A stretch of 64,000 nt of DNA from Iamia majanohamensis (GCF_028532485.1 NZ_CP116942.1:1178001-1242000); one strand, 5' to 3'; counted from the first letter of the stretch, positions 7,704 through 16,579 are shown. Notes: a model not told the origin generated them from the letters alone. Program-made: numbers and translations.

Positions 7704-8305
7704 GCCTCCTCCTCCAGGGCGTCGGCCACGATGCGCCAGACGTCGGGGTCGATCCCCATGCTGAAGTGGGTGCTGCCCACCTCCAGGTTGGTGGTGGCCG
7801 GGTCCCGGTCGATGGCCCGGCCGGGCGGCACCACCCGGTCGATCGGGCTGTGCACCGCGGTGACCGGGACGCTGAGCGGGGCGGGGTCGCGACGACCGAA
7901 GATGGGGGCGCCCAGGGTGATCACCCGTCCCACCTCGGCCGGCGCCTGGCGGGCCACCTCGCGCGCCAGGTAGCCCCCGAGGCTCTGGCCCACCAGGTCG
8001 ACCGGGGTGGCGGCGGAGGTGGCCAGGTCGCGCACGGCGGCGAGGGCGAGGGGGAGGAGCTCGTCGACCCGGCCGTGGTTGGGCCCCAGCCCCCAGCCCC
8101 GGACGCGGTGGCCCCGGCTCCGGAGGTAGAGGCGCAGGGGGAGGGTGCTGATGTCGTCGGTGCTGCGGCCGGGGAGGACCACCACGGTGCGGGTCCGGCC
8201 CCGACGGTGGAGCAGGAGGCCCGGCAGGTGCCACAGCAGGCGCGGCACCTGGACCAGGCCGGCCACCTCGCCGGGTGGTCGGGCCGGGGCGGGGGGAGCG
8301 CTCAC
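7700..8305 (-). CDS. Alpha/beta hydrolase (lipase/esterase-like)
   Basis: 201 residues from GTG 8305, whose codon overlaps the upstream stop (GTGA). The nucleophile elbow is LVGQSLGGYLA (Ser near residue 98), the acid is likely the Asp in HSPIDRVVPP, and the histidine is in STHFSM near the C-terminus, in canonical order. The protein is short for the family but complete. No signal peptide is evident. Third-from-last in the operon 9174 to 5878. Substrate unknown. Confidence 0.82.
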   Translation of the reverse strand: MSAPPAPARPPGEVAGLVQVPRLLWHLPGLLLHRRGRTRTVVVLPGRSTDDISTLPLRLYLRSRGHRVRGWGLGPNHGRVDELLPLALAAVRDLATSAATPVDLVGQSLGGYLAREVARQAPAEVGRVITLGAPIFGRRDPAPLSVPVTAVHSPIDRVVPPGRAIDRDPATTNLEVGSTHFSMGIDPDVWRIVADALEEEA

Positions 8306-9174
8306 GACGGCGGTCCGTGCCCGTCGGAGGCGAGCAGGGCGGCCCGCAGGTCCCGGTCGGGCAGGTCCTCGTCCTCGGCCATGGCCCGGCCCAGCTCGGC
8401 CACGGCTCGGAGCACGAGGTCCAGGCGAGGGTCGGGCGGCTGGCCCTCGGACCGGCGTCTCTCGGCCAGGACCTCGAGCGCCTCCCACGTGGCGACCGTG
8501 CGCACCGCCAGCGACAGCGACTCCTCCACCGCGTGGTAGTAGCGCAGCACCGGGTGGGTCAGGTGCTGCTCGGTCACCAGCGCCATGGTGGACCGGGCGG
8601 CCACCAGCTCGTCGACGAGCAGCTCCTCGTGGGCGAGCATCTCCTCCGGCGTCCGGCCCAGCTGGCGGAGGGCCCGGGCCAGGTGCCGGCGCTCGGTCGC
8701 GGCGCTCACCACGGGCACGAGGTAGCTCACGCCCAGGGTGATCATGGCCAGGCCCATGAACGACGCCAGCACCGCCACCAGCCGCCACCCGTCGCTGCCG
8801 GGGCGGACGTCGCCGAGGCCGAGGGTGAAGAGGTTGAACCCGGCGAAGTAGACCCGCGCCGCCAGAGAGGCGGAGGCGCCGGTCTCGGCCTCGACCACCG
8901 CCTCGCCGTCCGACGCAGCGATGAGGGACCACCCGACCCACAGGCCGGTGGCCCAGAGGGCCGGGGCCGCCACCAGCATGGCGATGCCCACGACCGACAG
9001 GCGGCGGTGCGACGGCCACCGGTGGTGGAGGCCGAGGGCGGCGCGCCACACGACCGACGTGAGCCGGGGGACGAGCGACCCCGAGGTGCGGCCCGTGGCC
9101 AGGATCGTCGCCATCTGGTCCAGGGTGACGACCACCAGGACGGCGATGCCGGCGAGGATCAGCAGGTAGGTCAC
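8302..9174 (-). CDS. Potassium-channel-like two-helix membrane protein
   Basis: 290 residues from GTG/ATG-type start at 9174. An N-terminal helix (YLLILAGIAVLVVVTLDQM) is followed by a helix at about 62-85, a pore-loop-like segment FNLFTLGLGDVRPGSDG (about 110-125) and a further helix (VAVLASFMGLAMITLGVSYLVP). TLGLGD resembles the TVGYGD selectivity filter of K+ channels but with Leu for the Tyr. The rest (about 160-290) is a cytoplasmic helical region. It is first in the four-gene operon. I infer an Ion_trans_2-type channel; the altered filter leaves selectivity open. Confidence 0.72.
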   Translation of the reverse strand: MTYLLILAGIAVLVVVTLDQMATILATGRTSGSLVPRLTSVVWRAALGLHHRWPSHRRLSVVGIAMLVAAPALWATGLWVGWSLIAASDGEAVVEAETGASASLAARVYFAGFNLFTLGLGDVRPGSDGWRLVAVLASFMGLAMITLGVSYLVPVVSAATERRHLARALRQLGRTPEEMLAHEELLVDELVAARSTMALVTEQHLTHPVLRYYHAVEESLSLAVRTVATWEALEVLAERRRSEGQPPDPRLDLVLRAVAELGRAMAEDEDLPDRDLRAALLASDGHGPPS

Positions 9175-9248
9175 GCCGTCGGGCCGCCGGGTGGACGGCG
9201 CGGTGCGGCCCGGCGTGTGGGATCGGCGTCGACGGGCAGGGCCCGGCG

Positions 9249-9773
9249 GTGAGCGGAGACCGGACCCCGGGGACCACCGACGACGGGCGGTGGGTCGTGG
9301 TCGACGGACGCCGGTGGCGGGCGACCGACCCGTCGATCCCCGAGGCCTTCCGTCGGGAGCTGGTGGAGGAGCTCATGTCCGCCCGCCGGGCCGTCGGCGC
9401 CGCCCGGCGCGCCGACGACGGGGCCGCCGAGGCGGAGGCCCGGGCCCGGGTGCAGGATGCCAAGGTGGCCTTGGGCGAGCGAGGCCGGGCCTGGTGGGAG
9501 GAGCCGACCGAGGACGAGGCCGCGAGCCGCCTGCGTGCCGCCGTGCTGGCCCTCGCCCGCAACCGTGGGGAGGGGTCCACCATCTGCCCCTCCGACGCGG
9601 CGCGCGCCGTGGGCGGGGAGGGCTGGCGCTCCTCGATGGACGCAGCCCGCACCGCGGTGCGCACCCTCGCCTCCGAGGGTGAGGTGGTGGTGCTCCAGGG
9701 TGGAGAGGTCATCGACGCCGCTGGGCGGTGGCGGGGACCGGTGCGGGTCCGGATCGTGGCCGAGGGCGGCTGA
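9249..9773 (+). CDS. DUF3253 domain protein
   Basis: 174 residues from GTG 9249. The C-terminal 85 residues match DUF3253: LRAAVLALARNRGEGSTICPSDAARAVGGEGWRSSMDAARTAVRTLASEGEVVVLQGG, which reads as a winged-helix-like fold. The N-terminal half has a short beta region (WVVVDGRRWR) and a helical stretch rich in Ala/Arg/Glu, resembling the small proteins with which DUF3253 is often fused. Divergent from the channel gene at 9174 and convergent with the small membrane protein at 9792. Function unknown. Confidence 0.75.
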   Translation: MSGDRTPGTTDDGRWVVVDGRRWRATDPSIPEAFRRELVEELMSARRAVGAARRADDGAAEAEARARVQDAKVALGERGRAWWEEPTEDEAASRLRAAVLALARNRGEGSTICPSDAARAVGGEGWRSSMDAARTAVRTLASEGEVVVLQGGEVIDAAGRWRGPVRVRIVAEGG

Positions 9774-9791
9774 GGTGGTCACGCCCGGGGC

Positions 9792-10028
9792 TCAGTCGCG
9801 CCCGGGACCGGGAGGGACGTCACCCTCGTCGAGGTGGGCGGGGCCGACGGGGTCGTCGGCGTCGGGACCGGCGGGCCGGTCGGCGGTGTCGTAGAAGCGC
9901 TCCGAGGTGGTGTCGGCCTGTCCGTCGTCGTGGGACGCGGCGTCCTCCGGGTGCTGCACCCGGCGGGCGAGGAGGGCGGCGCCCGCCACGACGACGAGGA
10001 CCACGAGGACCCCGATGGCGATGGACAC
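9792..10028 (-). CDS. Small single-pass membrane protein
   Basis: 78 residues from GTG 10028. One N-terminal membrane helix (SIAIGVLVVLVVVAGAALLARRV) followed by a 55-residue acidic Asp/Pro-rich tail. Its start lies directly after the YihY-family stop codon (10030), with GGGAGGG upstream, so the two genes are almost certainly one transcript. No family recognised. Confidence 0.7.
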   Translation of the reverse strand: MSIAIGVLVVLVVVAGAALLARRVQHPEDAASHDDGQADTTSERFYDTADRPAGPDADDPVGPAHLDEGDVPPGPGRD

Positions 10029-10029
10029 C

Positions 10030-11058
10030 TCAGCCCTCCCCGTCGGTCGAGCGGCCCAGGGTGTCGGCCACCTCGGCGTCCCTGGTGCCCATGGGGCGGG
10101 GCGCCCCCTGGGTGGTGTCGGCGCGCGTCTGGTGCTCGGCCTCGGCGTTGATCTCGGCGCCGATGATCACCGTGGCGGCCGAGATCATCAGCCACAGCAT
10201 GAGCACCACCACGGCCCCGAGGGAGCCGTAGGTCTCGCCGTAGGAGCCGAAGTTCGAGGTGTAGATCGAGAAGGCGATCGAGGCGACCAGCCACAGCACC
10301 ACGGCGACGAGGGTGCCCGGGGCGGTCCAGGTCCAGCGGGGCTCGTCGCGGTCGGGGCCGTAGCGGTACAGGACGGCGAGGCCGACCACCAGCCCGGCCC
10401 CGAGCAAGGGCCAGCGCAGCAGCGACACCGCGACCTGGGCGGACGACCCCAGGGCGGTGTCCTCGAGGAGGCTGGGGACCACGGTGATGACCCCGACGGC
10501 GGCCACGACGAACACGATGGCGCCGAGGGTGAGGAGCAGCGCAGTGCCCCGCAGGGCGACGAAGCCCCGGGTCTCCTCCTCGTCGTAGGCCTCGTTGATG
10601 GCCGTCATGAGGTGCTTCATGCCCCCCGACGCCGACCAGAGGGCGAGGACGACGCCGATCGCCAGGCCGAGGCCGAGACCGCCGGAGGACTGCTCGGTGA
10701 CCGACGTGAGCTGCTCGCCCACGAGGTCGCGGACCTCGGTGGGTGCGGCCGACAGCGCATCGTCGATCTGCGTGCTCACCTCGGCGGGGTCGGCCACCAG
10801 CCCGTAGATGGACACCAGCGCCAGCAGGGCCGGGACCAGGGCGAGGAGGGCGAAGAAGGCGACCCCCGCCGCCATGAGGGCCACGTTGTCGGACTTCGCC
10901 TCCTTGGCGGTGCGGACGGCGATGTCCTTCCACCCTCGGGCGGGCACCTCCTGGGGGGCGTCGGCGTCGCGGCCACGATCGCCCTCCTCGGCGGAGCCGT
11001 GGCGGTCGGTCGTCGGGGCCTCGTGGTCGGCATCGGCGCGGGTGGGGGGAGGTGTCAT
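10030..11058 (-). CDS. YihY/virulence factor BrkB family membrane protein
   Basis: 342 residues from ATG 11058, AAGGAG 6 bases upstream. A charged 45-residue N-terminus precedes the conserved block AKSDNVALMAAGVAFFALLALVPALLALVSIYGL. Six or so membrane helices follow, with ALWSASGGMKHLMTAINEAYDEEETR and the late motif NFGSYGETYGSLGAVVVLMLWLMISA, both diagnostic of YihY/BrkB. The family is often called ribonuclease BN in old annotation, wrongly for these membrane proteins. Role in the envelope is unknown. Upstream of the small protein at 9792-10028. Confidence 0.92.
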   Translation of the reverse strand: MTPPPTRADADHEAPTTDRHGSAEEGDRGRDADAPQEVPARGWKDIAVRTAKEAKSDNVALMAAGVAFFALLALVPALLALVSIYGLVADPAEVSTQIDDALSAAPTEVRDLVGEQLTSVTEQSSGGLGLGLAIGVVLALWSASGGMKHLMTAINEAYDEEETRGFVALRGTALLLTLGAIVFVVAAVGVITVVPSLLEDTALGSSAQVAVSLLRWPLLGAGLVVGLAVLYRYGPDRDEPRWTWTAPGTLVAVVLWLVASIAFSIYTSNFGSYGETYGSLGAVVVLMLWLMISAATVIIGAEINAEAEHQTRADTTQGAPRPMGTRDAEVADTLGRSTDGEG

Positions 11059-11196
11059 CCCTGCTCCTTCTCTTCGTCGGTGTCCCTCACCGGGACGAGG
11101 CCGTCCAAACCCAGAGTGGGGTGCGACGGCCATGGGCGGTGCCGACCCGACCAGGCTGGAGGTCCTGCGACGGGTCGGCACCGGAGGGGCGGGCGG

Positions 11197-11979
11197 TCAG
11201 CGGCGCCGGTTCGAGGCGCCGCCTGGACCGTCGGCCGCGGACCGGGCCTGGTCGGCGCGCTGGTGGGCCCGCTCCTGGACCCGACCCTTGGCCCCCTGGG
11301 CCTGCTCGCGGACCCGGGGCTTCTCCTCGTCGTAGCGCTCGAGCGCGCTCTCCCACCGGGCCCGCATGGGAGCGATGCCGCCGCCTCCCACGGCGACGAT
11401 GGCGATGCCCGCGAGGGCGGCCACCAGGCCCATGAAGAGCACGTTCACGATGTCTTCAGCGATCTGCAGCTGGTCCAGGGCGGCGAAGGCCCCCACGGTC
11501 AGGATGGCGACCGAGGCGATCAGCGCGAGCGTGCGTCCGTACTCGAGCCCGCCGAGCGAGGCCTCGATGACCTCCTTGGCTGCGGCCGCGATGGCGGCGG
11601 CGACCACGATGATGAGGATGGCGGCGATGACCTTGGGCAGGTAGGCGATGACGCCCTCGATGAGGTCGCTGACGGGGTTGGAGCCGAAGACGCCGAACGC
11701 CAGCTGCAGCACGATCAGGAAGAGGGCGTAGAAGGTGACCTTGCCGATGAGGTCGCTGGCGTCGTACCTCGAGCTGCTGAGCGCACGCCCGACCCCGCCC
11801 TTCTGGACGGCACGGTCGAAGCCGACCCGTTCCAGGGCCTTGTCGGCGATCTTGGCGATGGCCTTGGCGACGATGTAGCCGAGCACCAGGACGACCAGGA
11901 ACCCGAGCAGCTTGGGCACGAAGCTGGCCACGTCGGACCAGGCGTCCTCGATGCCGGATGAGAACTCGATGGCGAGCAC
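11197..11979 (-). CDS. Mechanosensitive-channel-like conserved TM helix protein
   Basis: 260 residues from GTG 11979, chosen because GGAGG lies 8 bases upstream. Four to five membrane helices: LLGFLVVLVLGYIVAKAIAKIADKALERVGFD, the DLIGKVTFYALFLIVLQLAFGVFG block, YLPKVIAAILIIVVAAAIAAAAKEV and two more. This is the conserved TM-helix repeat arrangement of CmpX/MscS-related proteins without the soluble MscS beta domain. The C-terminal 45 residues are charged and helical. Probably an inner-membrane small-conductance channel or envelope stress protein (inference). Faces the lipoprotein gene at 12257 across a 277-base divergent region. Confidence 0.8.
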   Translation of the reverse strand: MLAIEFSSGIEDAWSDVASFVPKLLGFLVVLVLGYIVAKAIAKIADKALERVGFDRAVQKGGVGRALSSSRYDASDLIGKVTFYALFLIVLQLAFGVFGSNPVSDLIEGVIAYLPKVIAAILIIVVAAAIAAAAKEVIEASLGGLEYGRTLALIASVAILTVGAFAALDQLQIAEDIVNVLFMGLVAALAGIAIVAVGGGGIAPMRARWESALERYDEEKPRVREQAQGAKGRVQERAHQRADQARSAADGPGGASNRRR

Positions 11980-12046
11980 GGTGTGCGCCTCCGTTGAGGG
12001 TGGGGGACCACCGCTGCTACCCGTCGGGCCGGACCGCATCGGGTGC

Positions 12047-12082
12047 TCCCCCGGCCGGGGGACCCGTGTTCACCCGATCGGG
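12047..12082. promoter_or_regulatory. Palindromes in the divergent region before the lipoprotein gene
   Basis: A perfect 16-base palindrome TCCCCCGGCCGGGGGA (12047-12062) is followed ten bases later by the palindrome CCCGATCGGG (12073-12082). They lie between the divergent genes starting at 11979 and 12257. Possible operators; no known regulator consensus is matched. Confidence 0.35.
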
Positions 12083-12135
12083 GGGTGGCGACGCGGGATC
12101 CCGGCGGACCCGATCGGCGCATCGGGCGCCTTCCA

Positions 12136-12155
12136 TCCCCCATGCGGGTGGTTGG
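12136..12155 (+). promoter_or_regulatory. Shared 20-base upstream motif, copy 2
   Basis: TCCCCCATGCGGGTGGTTGG, 18 of 20 bases identical to 3931-3950, located 101 bases before the lipoprotein ATG. See the copy at 3931. Confidence 0.4.
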
Positions 12156-12256
12156 GGCCGCGTCGAGTTTGCGGGGCCTCGTGGGGCGGGAGTCCCTCGC
12201 CGCTCCGCCGATCGGTGGGGCCGACGGCTGCGGTCGTCGACACCACAGGAGGTCCC

Positions 12257-12526
12257 ATGGACACCCGCATCCGCAGGATGGTCGCCGTCGGCGCCATCGC
12301 CGCCTTGTCCCTGTCCGGCGCCGCGTGCTCCGACGACGGCGAGAACAACGACGACGACCGCGAGGTCGAGGTCACCGAGACCGAGGAGGCCACGGAAACC
12401 GAGACCAACACCGAGGAGGAGACCGAGACCGAGGAGCCCACGGCCACGGAGACGGAGACCGAGACCGAGGACGTCGAGACCGAGACCGAGGACGTCACCG
12501 AGACCGAGACCGAGACCGAGGGCTGA
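12257..12526 (+). CDS. Acidic Thr/Glu-repeat lipoprotein
   Basis: 89 residues from ATG 12257 with AGGAGG 6 bases upstream. A basic n-region and hydrophobic core lead to the lipobox LSGAAC (Cys about residue 23), so a lipid-anchored surface protein. The mature part is nearly all Glu, Thr and Asp in TETE-type repeats (EVTETEEATETETN and similar), with no fold expected; it would be a strongly negative, disordered tether or cation-binding surface. The repeat codons (gag acc) create a spurious reading frame that runs into the next gene. Confidence 0.75.
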   Translation: MDTRIRRMVAVGAIAALSLSGAACSDDGENNDDDREVEVTETEEATETETNTEEETETEEPTATETETETEDVETETEDVTETETETEG

Positions 12527-12597
12527 CCTCACGCCTCGCTCCGCGGTCCCCCGAGGGCCTCTCAGGGGCGAGCCCCACCCAACGGCGCCGTCGGTGG

Positions 12598-13905
12598 GTG
12601 GGGCTCGCCCTCCTCGCGCTGGTCCTGGTCGCCGCAGCCGGGCTGCGCTCGGTGCGCCTCGACCAGCCCGACCGCCTGACGTTCGACGAGAGGCACTACG
12701 TCACCGACGCCCGCGAGATCCGGGACCGCGGCGTGGAGGTCGACCGTCCGGCCCACCCGCCGGGCGGCAAGCTGGCGATCGTCGCGTCCATGGCGATCGT
12801 CGGGGACCGCCCCCTCGGGTGGCGCCTCCCGGCGCTGCTCGGTGGCCTGGCGGCGGTGGCAGCCACCTTCGCCCTGGCCCGCCGGCTGGCACTGCCTCTG
12901 TGGGCGTCCCTGCTCGCAGCAGGGCTGGTGGCTGCGGACGGCGTGGCGGTGACCATGAGCCGCATCGGCATGCTCGATGGCATCCAGGCCGGGTTGGTGG
13001 CGGCGGGCGCGCTGACCAGCGTCCTCGACCGGCAATCGTCGCGGCGGCGGTGGCGGTGGGTCACCGGGGCCCTGCTCGGCGCAGCCGTCGCGGTGAAGTG
13101 GTCGAGCGCGCCGGTCCTGGTCGTCGCCGTGGGGGTGGCCCTGCTGAGCGACACCGCAGGGCGGGTCGGTGACAGGCGAGCGTGGACCTCGGCGGTGAAG
13201 GCCTCGGTCGCGCCGCTGGTCCTGGTGCCCGCAGCCGTGTACCTGCTCAGCTACGGAGCCTGGTTCGCCAACGTGGATGCCTCCGAGACGGGGCGCGAGC
13301 GGTGCCCTGGCGGCAGCTGCACCATCGTCGACGCGGCCTCGGGGTGGGCCTTCGAGCAGTGGGACATGTGGGACCTCCAGTCTCGGCTGGAGACGAGCCA
13401 CCCCGGTCGCTCCCGCCCCGGCGCGTGGCTCACGGTGACCCACCCGGTCCTCACCTATGCCTCCTCGTGCCCGCCCGACGCCCGTGCGGCGGCGTGCGAC
13501 GTCCCCCCGGGTCGCACGGCCCGGACGCTGACGATCGGCAACCCCGCCCTCTGGTGGCCGTCCTTGCTGGCCGGGGTCTACCTCGCCGTGAAGGTCGTCG
13601 TCCGGCGGGACGCAGGCTCCCTCCTGATCCTCGCCTACGGGGCCGCCCTCATCGGGCCTTGGGCCCTCACCGCCAACCCCGGCTTCGCCTTCTACCTCGC
13701 CCCCGCCGTCCCCTTCGCCGCCTTGGCGGTCGCGTCGATGGTCGGCGACCTGAGCCGGTGGCGCCCCTGGGTGGGTGCCCCGATCGCCGTCGCGGTGGGC
13801 GGGGCTGCGATCGTGTGCGCGACGTGGCTCTACCCGCTGTGGACGGGCGTCCCGCTCACCGACTCCGGCCTCGACGCCCGGCTCTGGCTCGACGGCTGGC
13901 GCTGA
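12598..13905 (+). CDS. GT39/PMT-type membrane glycosyltransferase
   Basis: 435 residues from GTG 12598, the first usual start codon after the lipoprotein gene; no Shine-Dalgarno is visible, so the start may differ. After helix 1 comes LTFDERHYVTDAREI, the acidic first-loop motif of protein O-mannosyltransferases (the DE pair binds the lipid-linked sugar), then VDRPAHPPGGKLAI. About ten membrane helices follow. It should transfer a sugar from a polyprenyl phosphate to protein or glycan at the outer face of the membrane. The 3' end overlaps the convergent YfhO-like gene by 76 bases. Confidence 0.82.
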   Translation: MGLALLALVLVAAAGLRSVRLDQPDRLTFDERHYVTDAREIRDRGVEVDRPAHPPGGKLAIVASMAIVGDRPLGWRLPALLGGLAAVAATFALARRLALPLWASLLAAGLVAADGVAVTMSRIGMLDGIQAGLVAAGALTSVLDRQSSRRRWRWVTGALLGAAVAVKWSSAPVLVVAVGVALLSDTAGRVGDRRAWTSAVKASVAPLVLVPAAVYLLSYGAWFANVDASETGRERCPGGSCTIVDAASGWAFEQWDMWDLQSRLETSHPGRSRPGAWLTVTHPVLTYASSCPPDARAAACDVPPGRTARTLTIGNPALWWPSLLAGVYLAVKVVVRRDAGSLLILAYGAALIGPWALTANPGFAFYLAPAVPFAALAVASMVGDLSRWRPWVGAPIAVAVGGAAIVCATWLYPLWTGVPLTDSGLDARLWLDGWR

Positions 13906-16091
13906 CGTCGTCGCCCGTCGACGAGCAGGCCGAGCAGGAGGGACGCTGCGGTGGCCGCCGAGATCCAGGTCCCGAGGCGCAGACCCGGCGGTCGGTAGGT
14001 GAGGGTGACCACCGAGCGTCCGGCCGGGACCGGGATCCCCTGGACCACGCCGTCGGCGCGGACGACGGGGGCGGGCTCGCCGTCCACGGTGGCGGACCAG
14101 CCCCGGCTCCAGGCCTCGCTGATCACGAGCAGCGCCGGCCTCTCGGCGGTGACCGTGACGTCGGCCGACGACCCGTTGCGTCGCACCGTGCCGGCCCGAC
14201 CGGCGGGCCCGGACGTGCCCCGATCGGGGCACGTCCGGCACGCGCCCTCGACGACCGCCTCTGCGTGCGGGTCGAGATGGTCACGACCGGTCGCGGCGCG
14301 GACGGCTTCGGCCCGGGACACCTGCCGGGTCCGCCCGACCAGGAAGGCCTCCGGGAGAGCGGGCGCTCTCACCGTGCGCTCGACGCGACCATCTGCCGGT
14401 CGGGCCACGACGGTGACCCGCAGCAGGTCGAGCAGGTGGCTCGACGACCCCAGCAGGGCGTCCGGGTCCTCGACCCGGCCCAGGTAGTCGGTACCGGTGA
14501 CCTCGAGGTACGCGGCCGGCGCCAGGGGGTCCATCCCCGTGACCGAGGACGCCCCGGACGCCGAGGCGACCCGGGGGGAGTGGGGCAGGGCGGCGAGGGG
14601 GTCCCCGGCCCACAGGTAGCGGTCCACACCCCCGTCGGCGTCGGGGACGCGTCCCCACGGAGGCTCGGCCTCGCCGGCGAGGAGCGCCGACGCCTCTGAC
14701 GGGGTGGGGCTGGCGCTGCGCCACCGGTACCACCACCCGAAGCCCCCGACGGCGTCGATGCTCACGGCGAGCACCAACAGGAGGACGAGTCCTCGCCGGA
14801 GGGGCCACCGGCCGAGCGCCCACAACAGGGTGACGCCGACGAGCGCGGCTCCGGCCGGGAGCCCGACCGCCCACAGGAGCTGGCGCCCGTCGACCCGGTC
14901 CGGAGCCAGTGCGGGCAGGAACGCCGCGACGGCGGCGATGGCGAGGACGCCGAGCACCCACCGCCGCAGGTGGCGGGGCGGGCCCCACATCCGGACTCGT
15001 GCCACCCCGACCCCGGCGAGCCCGGACACGGCGAGCTGGACACCGATCGTGTAGCGGGCCCACGACCGCATCTGGCCCAACCCGGGCACGGCGTGGACCA
15101 CGGATCCGGCTGGGGTGCTGTCCCCGAGGGCCACCAGGGCGGACCCTGCCGCGACCACGAGCAGGGCGACCAGCCTGCGGTCCCGGCGCACGGCGGGCAG
15201 GGCCACGAGTGCTGCCACCAGGGCGGCCCCACCGACGTAGGCCGAGAGCTCGGTGAGGGTCCAGGGTCCGGCGTAGGACGAGGGGACGGGGCCCTCGGGC
15301 CGGGCGTTGCCGTACAGGAACGGGAAGACCGTCACGAGCAGGCTCTGGGGGTCGTGGGAGTAGGCCGTGGCCTGGTCGAGGCTGAGCCGGGAGCGGTCGC
15401 TGTCGCCGAGGGCCGCGACCACCGGCACGAGCTGGACGGCAGCCAACCCGAGTCCCCCGGCCACCATCGTCGCCACCCGGGCACCGGCAGCGGGGAGGGC
15501 CCGAGCGGGGACGGCCACGACGGTGTAGGCGAGGGTGGCGACCAGGATGTAGGCGAGCATCTGACCGTGGCCGGAGAGGCCGGCCAACCCGACCACGACG
15601 GCGCCGCCCGCCACCCGGCGGACGTCGAGACGTTCGATGAGGCGATCGGCGGACCACAGGGCCCACGGCAGCCACGCCGTCGTCGCCACGATCGACACGT
15701 GCCCCAGATGGGCGAACTGGAACCCGCACAGCGCGAACGCGCACCCTGACACCGCGGCGGCCGCGGCGTCGCCGGTGAGCCGGCGCACCAGCGCTGCCGT
15801 GCCGGCGCCGGCGACGGCCAAGGCGGTCACGAGGGCGAGGTCGTGGGCCGTGGTCGTCGGGAGAAGGAGGTGGAGCAGCATCGCCGGGTGCAACGCAGCG
15901 CCTTGGTGGATGCCGAGGAGCGGGGACCCGGCGAAGCTCCCGGCGTCCCAGGTGGGCAGGGCGCCGTGGCGCCACCCGTCGGCGACGCTCTGCTCGAGCG
16001 GCAAGTAGTAGGTGTGCCCGTCCCCTGGCGCGATGAGGCGGCGACCGACCAGAGCGTCGAGGAAGACGACGAAGGGCACCAACACGGGCAC
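13830..16091 (-). CDS. YfhO-like polytopic membrane glycosyltransferase
   Basis: 753 residues from GTG 16091. About twelve membrane helices in residues 1-440 and a C-terminal ectodomain of about 280 residues with a final helix, the YfhO architecture. Landmarks: ALPTWDAGSFAGSPLLG, CGFQFAHLGHVSIVATTAWLPWALW, a GHGQM motif, and the late ISEAWSRGWSATVDGEPAPV block. YfhO-type proteins modify teichoic acids or other surface polymers using lipid-linked sugars. Helix 1 is short from GTG 16091; the frame stays open upstream without ATG/GTG/TTG, so the real start is uncertain. Convergent overlap of 76 bases with the PMT gene. Confidence 0.83.
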   Translation of the reverse strand: MPVLVPFVVFLDALVGRRLIAPGDGHTYYLPLEQSVADGWRHGALPTWDAGSFAGSPLLGIHQGAALHPAMLLHLLLPTTTAHDLALVTALAVAGAGTAALVRRLTGDAAAAAVSGCAFALCGFQFAHLGHVSIVATTAWLPWALWSADRLIERLDVRRVAGGAVVVGLAGLSGHGQMLAYILVATLAYTVVAVPARALPAAGARVATMVAGGLGLAAVQLVPVVAALGDSDRSRLSLDQATAYSHDPQSLLVTVFPFLYGNARPEGPVPSSYAGPWTLTELSAYVGGAALVAALVALPAVRRDRRLVALLVVAAGSALVALGDSTPAGSVVHAVPGLGQMRSWARYTIGVQLAVSGLAGVGVARVRMWGPPRHLRRWVLGVLAIAAVAAFLPALAPDRVDGRQLLWAVGLPAGAALVGVTLLWALGRWPLRRGLVLLLVLAVSIDAVGGFGWWYRWRSASPTPSEASALLAGEAEPPWGRVPDADGGVDRYLWAGDPLAALPHSPRVASASGASSVTGMDPLAPAAYLEVTGTDYLGRVEDPDALLGSSSHLLDLLRVTVVARPADGRVERTVRAPALPEAFLVGRTRQVSRAEAVRAATGRDHLDPHAEAVVEGACRTCPDRGTSGPAGRAGTVRRNGSSADVTVTAERPALLVISEAWSRGWSATVDGEPAPVVRADGVVQGIPVPAGRSVVTLTYRPPGLRLGTWISAATAASLLLGLLVDGRRRQRQPSSQSRASRPESVSGTPVHSG

Positions 16092-16159
16092 GACGAGCCA
16101 GGCCCTCCGCCACCATCGCGTGGCGCCGGAGGCTCGGGCGTCGGTGGCGGGTGCGGGAC

Positions 16160-16333
16160 TCAGAGGGCGTCGAGGACGATGCCGACCCAGACCGCCAGGG
16201 TGACGAGCAGCAGGACGATCGGCACCGCCCAGCCGGACGCCCCCGACGACCGCCTCGCCGAGGCGCGCGGACGACGGTGTCGACCACCCCGTCGCATCGC
16301 GACGGAGGGGGGCCAGGTGTCAGCGCTGGTCAT
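16160..16333 (-). CDS. Small C-tail-anchored membrane protein
   Basis: 57 residues from ATG 16333 (MTSADTWPPS), with GAGG about 9 bases upstream inside the overlapping small frame. Residues 10-35 are very Arg-rich; the C-terminus is one hydrophobic helix (GWAVPIVLLLVTLAVWVGIVLDAL). ATG 16363 is an alternative start. It directly precedes the YfhO-like gene (69 bases between stop and GTG 16091) and could be a partner subunit; no family recognised. Confidence 0.5.
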   Translation of the reverse strand: MTSADTWPPSVAMRRGGRHRRPRASARRSSGASGWAVPIVLLLVTLAVWVGIVLDAL

Positions 16334-16427
16334 CGCCGTCGACCTCGATCTGCCTGCCGTCATGGTCGATGTCGGTGGCGCCGATCCAGCGTTTCCAGGT
16401 GCGGGGGTGATCGGTGGCTGTGCTCAT
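16320..16427 (-). CDS. Possible 35-residue small protein
   Basis: ATG 16427 with GAGGAG 9 bases upstream opens a 35-codon frame: MSTATDHPRTWKRWIGATDI, then a DHDGRQIEVDGDDQR tail. It overlaps the start of the next small gene (ATG 16333) as in a coupled operon. The good ribosome site and the overlap support translation; there is no family match and it could be a leader frame. Confidence 0.4.
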   Translation of the reverse strand: MSTATDHPRTWKRWIGATDIDHDGRQIEVDGDDQR

Positions 16428-16579
16428 GGGGGTGCTCCTCGGTCCGGGCTGCGCCTGCGCTGCCCCGCGGCGCGATCGCTAGACGCCGGGCGGTCCGGAT
16501 CACCCGACAGGGGGACGGCCGACCCCCCGTGAAGTCCGGGGTCGACCCGCCGGTCGCCGGAGTGCGCAAGACTCCCGCC

